A stretch of 64,000 nt of DNA from NCBI RefSeq assembly GCF_001908375.1, contig NZ_CP017241.1:2359001-2423000 (forward strand). The letters run 5' to 3'. The position numbers were made by a program, and so were the translations under genes. This document shows positions 61,768 through 64,000 of this stretch, piece after piece; positions within the stretch are counted from its first letter, which is position 1; each line of letters opens with the position of its first letter. The DNA is from Rhizobium etli 8C-3 (GTDB lineage: Bacteria > Pseudomonadota > Alphaproteobacteria > Rhizobiales > Rhizobiaceae). The notes under the pieces were generated by a model. It was not told the origin of the DNA, made no database searches, and was given only the letters and a program-made list of their open reading frames with translations.

Positions 61768-62118
61768 TCATAGATTGCCGGCAACGCGATCGCTCCAGTA
61801 TTCAACATCGACCCGCGTGCCCAGCCGATACCAACGCGACATCGTCCGTGCGATCCCGCGCTCGGGGTCGAGATAGAAGAGTTCGCTTGACGCGACCGGT
61901 TTTCCATCCGCGACAGAAGGGTGCCCAATCGGGCGTCCTATCAGGCAAGGCACGGCTCGCTTGGCCAGCGCCCAGGTGTTGATCGCCACGTCAGGAGATA
62001 GCGCCTGAGCGCACTGATCGACGTTCTCGAGATCATCTGCAAGGCATCGAAGGCTCTCTATGAAACATGTCCGAGACATCCCAAACCATGCCTGGAAAAC
62101 CGAATCACTCGTGTGCAT
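61768..62118 (-). CDS. DUF6634-family protein, first gene of the protease operon
   Basis: ATG at 62118 has TGGAGG about eight bases upstream. The 116-residue product contains the family pattern: SLRCLADDLENV, then NTWALAKRAVPCLIGRPIGH and SSELFYLDPERGIARTMSRW. Such proteins are frequent in rhizobial accessory regions; their role is unknown. It stands about 70 bases upstream of the FtsH-like gene and faces an XRE-type gene on the other strand. Confidence 0.6.
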   Translation of the reverse strand: MHTSDSVFQAWFGMSRTCFIESLRCLADDLENVDQCAQALSPDVAINTWALAKRAVPCLIGRPIGHPSVADGKPVASSELFYLDPERGIARTMSRWYRLGTRVDVEYWSDRVAGNL

Positions 62119-62139
62119 CCCGATGCCTCCATACCTTCC

Positions 62140-62154
62140 GTACCTTTTTGGTAC
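62140..62154. promoter_or_regulatory. GTACC-N5-GGTAC palindrome
   Basis: The perfect inverted repeat GTACC/GGTAC around TTTTT lies just upstream of the DUF6634 ATG and between it and the XRE-type gene. Its size and position suit an operator for the XRE protein. No second copy was seen. Confidence 0.4.
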
Positions 62155-62305
62155 TGGCGCGTTGAGCCTCGTCAACTTTGCGACTCACCGGGAGCCGCCA
62201 GCGATGAAGTCTTCATTTACAGGTTTATTAACGATTCTCAAGTCAAAAACGACGCAATCTACGTCATATTTGACTTACATCCCCCGAGCCGCTTTCTGCA
62301 AACAC

Positions 62306-62587
62306 ATGACCACGTTGCTGACTGGTGATTTGATCCGGGCTGCGAGAGCCCTTCTTGGACTGAGTCAAATGGAGCTCGCCAGGAAAGCCGGCATCACACA
62401 AAAGGCATTGGGCGAATTCGAGCTCGGCAAAAAACCGATTACGGCTAAGGCGAACGAAAAGCTTCGTCGATTCTTCGAAGAGCGGCAGGTTCAGTTTATC
62501 GCAGCGAATGTCGAAGCCAACCACCTTGAGGGAACCGGCGTGCGATGGAAGCCACCACATCCGAACTCCGGCATCAAAACCATCTAA
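62306..62587 (+). CDS. XRE-family HTH regulator
   Basis: ATG at 62306 gives 93 residues. An XRE helix-turn-helix is clear: IRAARALLGLSQMELARKAG, then ITQKALGEFELGKKPI and a following helix. The C-terminal FEERQVQFIAANVEANHLEG ends with GTGVRWK, which is a common ending in small rhizobial XRE regulators. It is divergent from the DUF6634-FtsH-like operon and is the obvious candidate for its repressor. The longer upstream frame from 62060 overlaps the DUF6634 gene and was rejected. Confidence 0.72.
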   Translation: MTTLLTGDLIRAARALLGLSQMELARKAGITQKALGEFELGKKPITAKANEKLRRFFEERQVQFIAANVEANHLEGTGVRWKPPHPNSGIKTI

Positions 62588-62604
62588 ACCAAACCTGCCG
62601 TTGG

Positions 62605-62868
62605 ATGGTGCCACATTGCCACCAGTTTTGCGCGATCGTTGTCACCCCTCTAGCCGGCTGTTCTGGCAAGCCTGCCGCGGCTACGGTCCAGTACTTGGAG
62701 AACAATGTCACCAGCTCGCCTATCTACGAGAAGCTGAAGCACTGGTACGAAGAACAGGGCGTGGAGTTCACCGGCTGGGGCGATACGACCGGCAGGTTTT
62801 ATGGCGTCGGCGTCCACTGGGCGAGCACTAGGTCCACGAGTGGCCCCGAGCGTGAGGATGGCCGGTAG
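62605..62868 (+). CDS. Possible small lipoprotein-like ORF
   Basis: The frame from ATG 62605 reads a short N-terminus, then IVVTPLAGCSGKPAA, which looks like a lipobox (LAGC), and a polar body (NNVTSSPIYEKLKHWYEEQG, then FTGWGDTTGRFYGVG). The signal peptide before the cysteine is short and poorly hydrophobic, and the ribosome site is weak. A 50-base segment of it is repeated at 63127. It may be a decayed gene. Confidence 0.35.
   Translation: MVPHCHQFCAIVVTPLAGCSGKPAAATVQYLENNVTSSPIYEKLKHWYEEQGVEFTGWGDTTGRFYGVGVHWASTRSTSGPEREDGR
62631..62680 (+). repeat. Direct repeat, copy 1
   Basis: These 50 bases recur at 63127-63176 with three differences. Both begin CGCGATCGTTGTCACCC and end CTGCCGCGG. 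In both, one frame encodes IVVTxLAxCSGKPAA. The copies lie 446 bases apart near the right end of the transposon. Confidence 0.7.
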
Positions 62869-63390
62869 CGTTCATGAGGTGTGGTGAACTAGGCCGCTCA
62901 TCGCCAGCTTCTATCTCTGCGCAGTCAATCGATATTTCTTGGAAACGCGTCGCAAATATTTTGTTTTTTTCGCCGGATCAAAACAGGCATGTTGCCTACC
63001 CTGCTCGATGAGTACGTAGTTGATTTCTTTAGCGTCAACCGAAAAAACGCGATTCAGAAATCGCGATTAAACCTAGAACACGTATGAATTTCTTGGTTTT
63101 CGCGTCGCAAATAACTTGTCCGGACACGCGATCGTTGTCACCCGCCTAGCCCGCTGTTCTGGCAAACCTGCCGCGGAGCATGCCTCTAAGCTCAGGACCC
63201 CAGCGCCCTTGATACCTGACGCGGCCAGACCCTACGATCGCAAGTAATCTCTTTTACAGTGCGGCTCGTTTCCGGCAGTACGATCATTTCCGCTCTTTCC
63301 TGCGAGTTGTTCATCGTCGATTTGCGCTTTGCATTGGCGATAAACGATGCAATGCGGCGCGCGAGCTAAGTCACTGACAATTAACGAGTC
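62869..63390. other. Non-coding stretch before the right transposon end
   Basis: No gene is convincing. Apart from the second repeat copy (63127-63176), CGCGATT (63048-63054) pairs with AATCGCG (63059-63065). The region is partly AT-rich and may simply be spacer between the last cargo gene and the end. Confidence 0.35.
63127..63176 (+). repeat. Direct repeat, copy 2
   Basis: Second copy of the 50-base segment at 62631-62680. Here the frame stays open to a stop at about 63250 (LRTPAPLIPDAARPYDRK) but has no start, so this copy is a fragment. Confidence 0.7.
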
Positions 63391-63481
63391 AGGCTGCATC
63401 GTTTTAGGTGAATCTGCGTCGGAATGGGTGAATCTGCATCACTCTAGGCCGGGTTTGCATCGCTCTAAAGTGAGTTCGTCA
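63391..63481 (-). repeat. Right end with four TnsB-type binding sites
   Basis: Four sites lie head to tail at 63391-63409, 63410-63428, 63430-63448 and 63452-63470, each with the core TGCRTC. The terminus GTGAGTTCGTCA closes at 63481. Packed spacing of about 20 bp is typical for the right end of Tn7-like elements. It matches the four-site end at 1985-2075 in layout. Confidence 0.85.
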
Positions 63482-63486
63482 AACAA
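63482..63486. repeat. Right target-site duplication AACAA
   Basis: Exact copy of 2075-2079. Removing the element and one copy would restore the older element's right terminus followed by ACAAATGAGGCTGCG. Confidence 0.85.
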
Positions 63487-63625
63487 ATGAGGCTGCGACG
63501 GCAAACAGGGACCTCTCTGATAGGTTCAACAAATCTGATCGTATCCATAAAATCTATTCGTTTGTTTGATGGATGGCCAAGCACCATATTCATCAGCAAG
63601 AGCAAACCTCGTGAGAAAGGAAACG

Positions 63626-63826
63626 ATGATGACTTCGATCGGTTACCGGGATGGCAAGAGCTCATCCTCCGACGCGCATTTTGATGTAGCAAGCCTTGCC
63701 CGCAGGCTCGCGCATTCCTGGCACCAGTGGCAGAACGCGCGGGAAATCGAATCCATGCCTTTCGACATTCGCAAGGACATTGGTTGGCCGTCTGCGGACG
63801 ACGCGGATGAGCGCAAGGTAATGTAA
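63626..63826 (+). CDS. DUF1127-like small protein in the right flank
   Basis: ATG at 63626 (or 63629) follows GAAAGG. The 66-residue product has the short DUF1127/YjiS-like helix pair: LARRLAHSWHQWQNAREIES, then MPFDIRKDIGWPSADD. These small, arginine-rich proteins are often RNA-linked regulators of phosphate and carbon metabolism in Rhizobiales. The gene is the first one outside the transposon, 145 bases from its end. It ends just before a strong terminator. Confidence 0.72.
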   Translation: MMTSIGYRDGKSSSSDAHFDVASLARRLAHSWHQWQNAREIESMPFDIRKDIGWPSADDADERKVM

Positions 63827-63850
63827 TGAATGCGACATACCTCCTCGCTT

Positions 63851-63885
63851 GAAGGCGGCGCCAGTCCTCCGGCAGCGCCGCCTTC
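63851..63885 (+). terminator. Rho-independent terminator of the DUF1127-like gene
   Basis: GAAGGCGGCGC (63851-63861) pairs perfectly with GCGCCGCCTTC (63875-63885), followed by ATCGTTTC. The 11-bp GC-rich stem and position 25 bases after the stop codon make it a clear terminator. Confidence 0.75.
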
Positions 63886-64000
63886 ATCGTTTCAGCGCTC
63901 CGCAGATTTAACTTGAATTTTAGCGGCATATAATTTCAGGCAAGCCGGCTCAGCGACTTTTGCCGAGTGTCTTCGTCATTTGACGACGATCAAATTCCAC

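Larger units (their letters stand above)
2080..63481. mobile_element. Tn7-like transposon, 61.4 kb, with defence cargo
   Basis: The element is bounded by inverted termini TGAGGAACTCACTTTAGAGC (left) and TGACGAACTCACTTTAGAGC (right, read inward), which differ at one position. It is flanked by AACAA on both sides. It carries tnsA, tnsB, tnsC and tniQ at the left and about fifty cargo genes. No tnsE, second tniQ/tnsD or CRISPR locus is visible, so the single TniQ protein presumably supplies target choice. A heteromeric TnsA-TnsB transposase implies cut-and-paste movement. The IS66 copy inside it inserted later. Confidence 0.9.

Noticed and set aside
63465..63929. 154-codon minus-strand frame spanning the right terminus
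   Set aside because: It crosses the transposon border and is antisense to the DUF1127-like gene with its terminator.
1..64000. CRISPR array or CRISPR-associated transposon
   Set aside because: No array of regular 28-37 base repeats with unique spacers and no cas genes were seen; the element has only tnsABC and tniQ.
1..64000. tRNA or rRNA genes, or integration next to a tRNA
   Set aside because: No cloverleaf or rRNA sequence was noticed, and the borders are explained by Tn7-type termini.

Overview
The window looks like chromosome or plasmid DNA of a Rhizobiales alphaproteobacterium (Rhizobium/Agrobacterium/Sinorhizobium type). This rests on the GC-rich coding, an IS66 copy with tnpA-tnpB-tnpC plus a UPF0149 passenger, a DUF1127-like gene in the right flank and a DUF6634-type gene in the cargo. 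Replicon and species cannot be told from the sequence.

Almost the whole window (2080-63481, about 61.4 kb) is one Tn7-like transposon. Its termini are inverted and near-identical (TGAGGAACTCACTTTAGAGC at the left, TGACGAACTCACTTTAGAGC read inward at the right), and it is flanked by a perfect 5-bp duplication, AACAA. The machinery lies at the left end on the minus strand: tnsA, tnsB, tnsC and tniQ (2213-8281), reading outward. The right end has four evenly spaced TnsB-type sites. Immediately left of the element (1985-2075) is the right end of a second, diverged Tn7-like element in the same orientation, so two elements sit in tandem. Positions 1-2075 hold that older element's decayed cargo: hydrolase pseudogenes and a secreted protein. 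The right flank holds a DUF1127-like gene and its terminator.

The cargo is mostly defence- and conflict-like. From left to right: a HARE-HTH-like protein divergent from tnsA; a HEPN-like protein; a mosaic of AAA, GNAT and Abi fragments; an sce7726-type nuclease convergent with a beta-family protein; a trypsin-like protease; an ADP-ribosyltransferase-like protein with a partner; a six-gene envelope operon; an SF1 helicase-DUF2290 pair whose helicase is split by IS66; a lipoprotein pair; a single-chain DUF262/DUF1524 enzyme; small regulatory genes; a PLD-like nuclease; a complete type I restriction-modification operon; and an SF2 helicase with a C-terminal nuclease domain. From 49 to 57.6 kb the cargo changes to secreted proteins, a PLP-dependent oxoamine synthase divergent from a LuxR-type regulator, and a Sel1-repeat protein. 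Several of these genes share an upstream TTGGAG-type motif. From 57.6 to 62.9 kb come a metallophosphoesterase and an operon of a DUF6634 protein, a soluble FtsH-like protease and a DUF2442 protein, facing an XRE regulator.

The best candidate for an undescribed system is the operon at 16400-22499. It encodes a secreted SNase-type nuclease, a coiled-coil membrane protein, an anchored VWA-like protein, a MotA/ZorA-like protein with a long coiled-coil tail, a MotB/ZorB-like OmpA protein, and an anchored SH3 protein. Four of the five gene junctions overlap or lie within about 20 bp and the fifth is 36 bp. It resembles Zorya in its motor pair, but no cytoplasmic ZorC/D/E-type effector is visible and the nuclease is exported.
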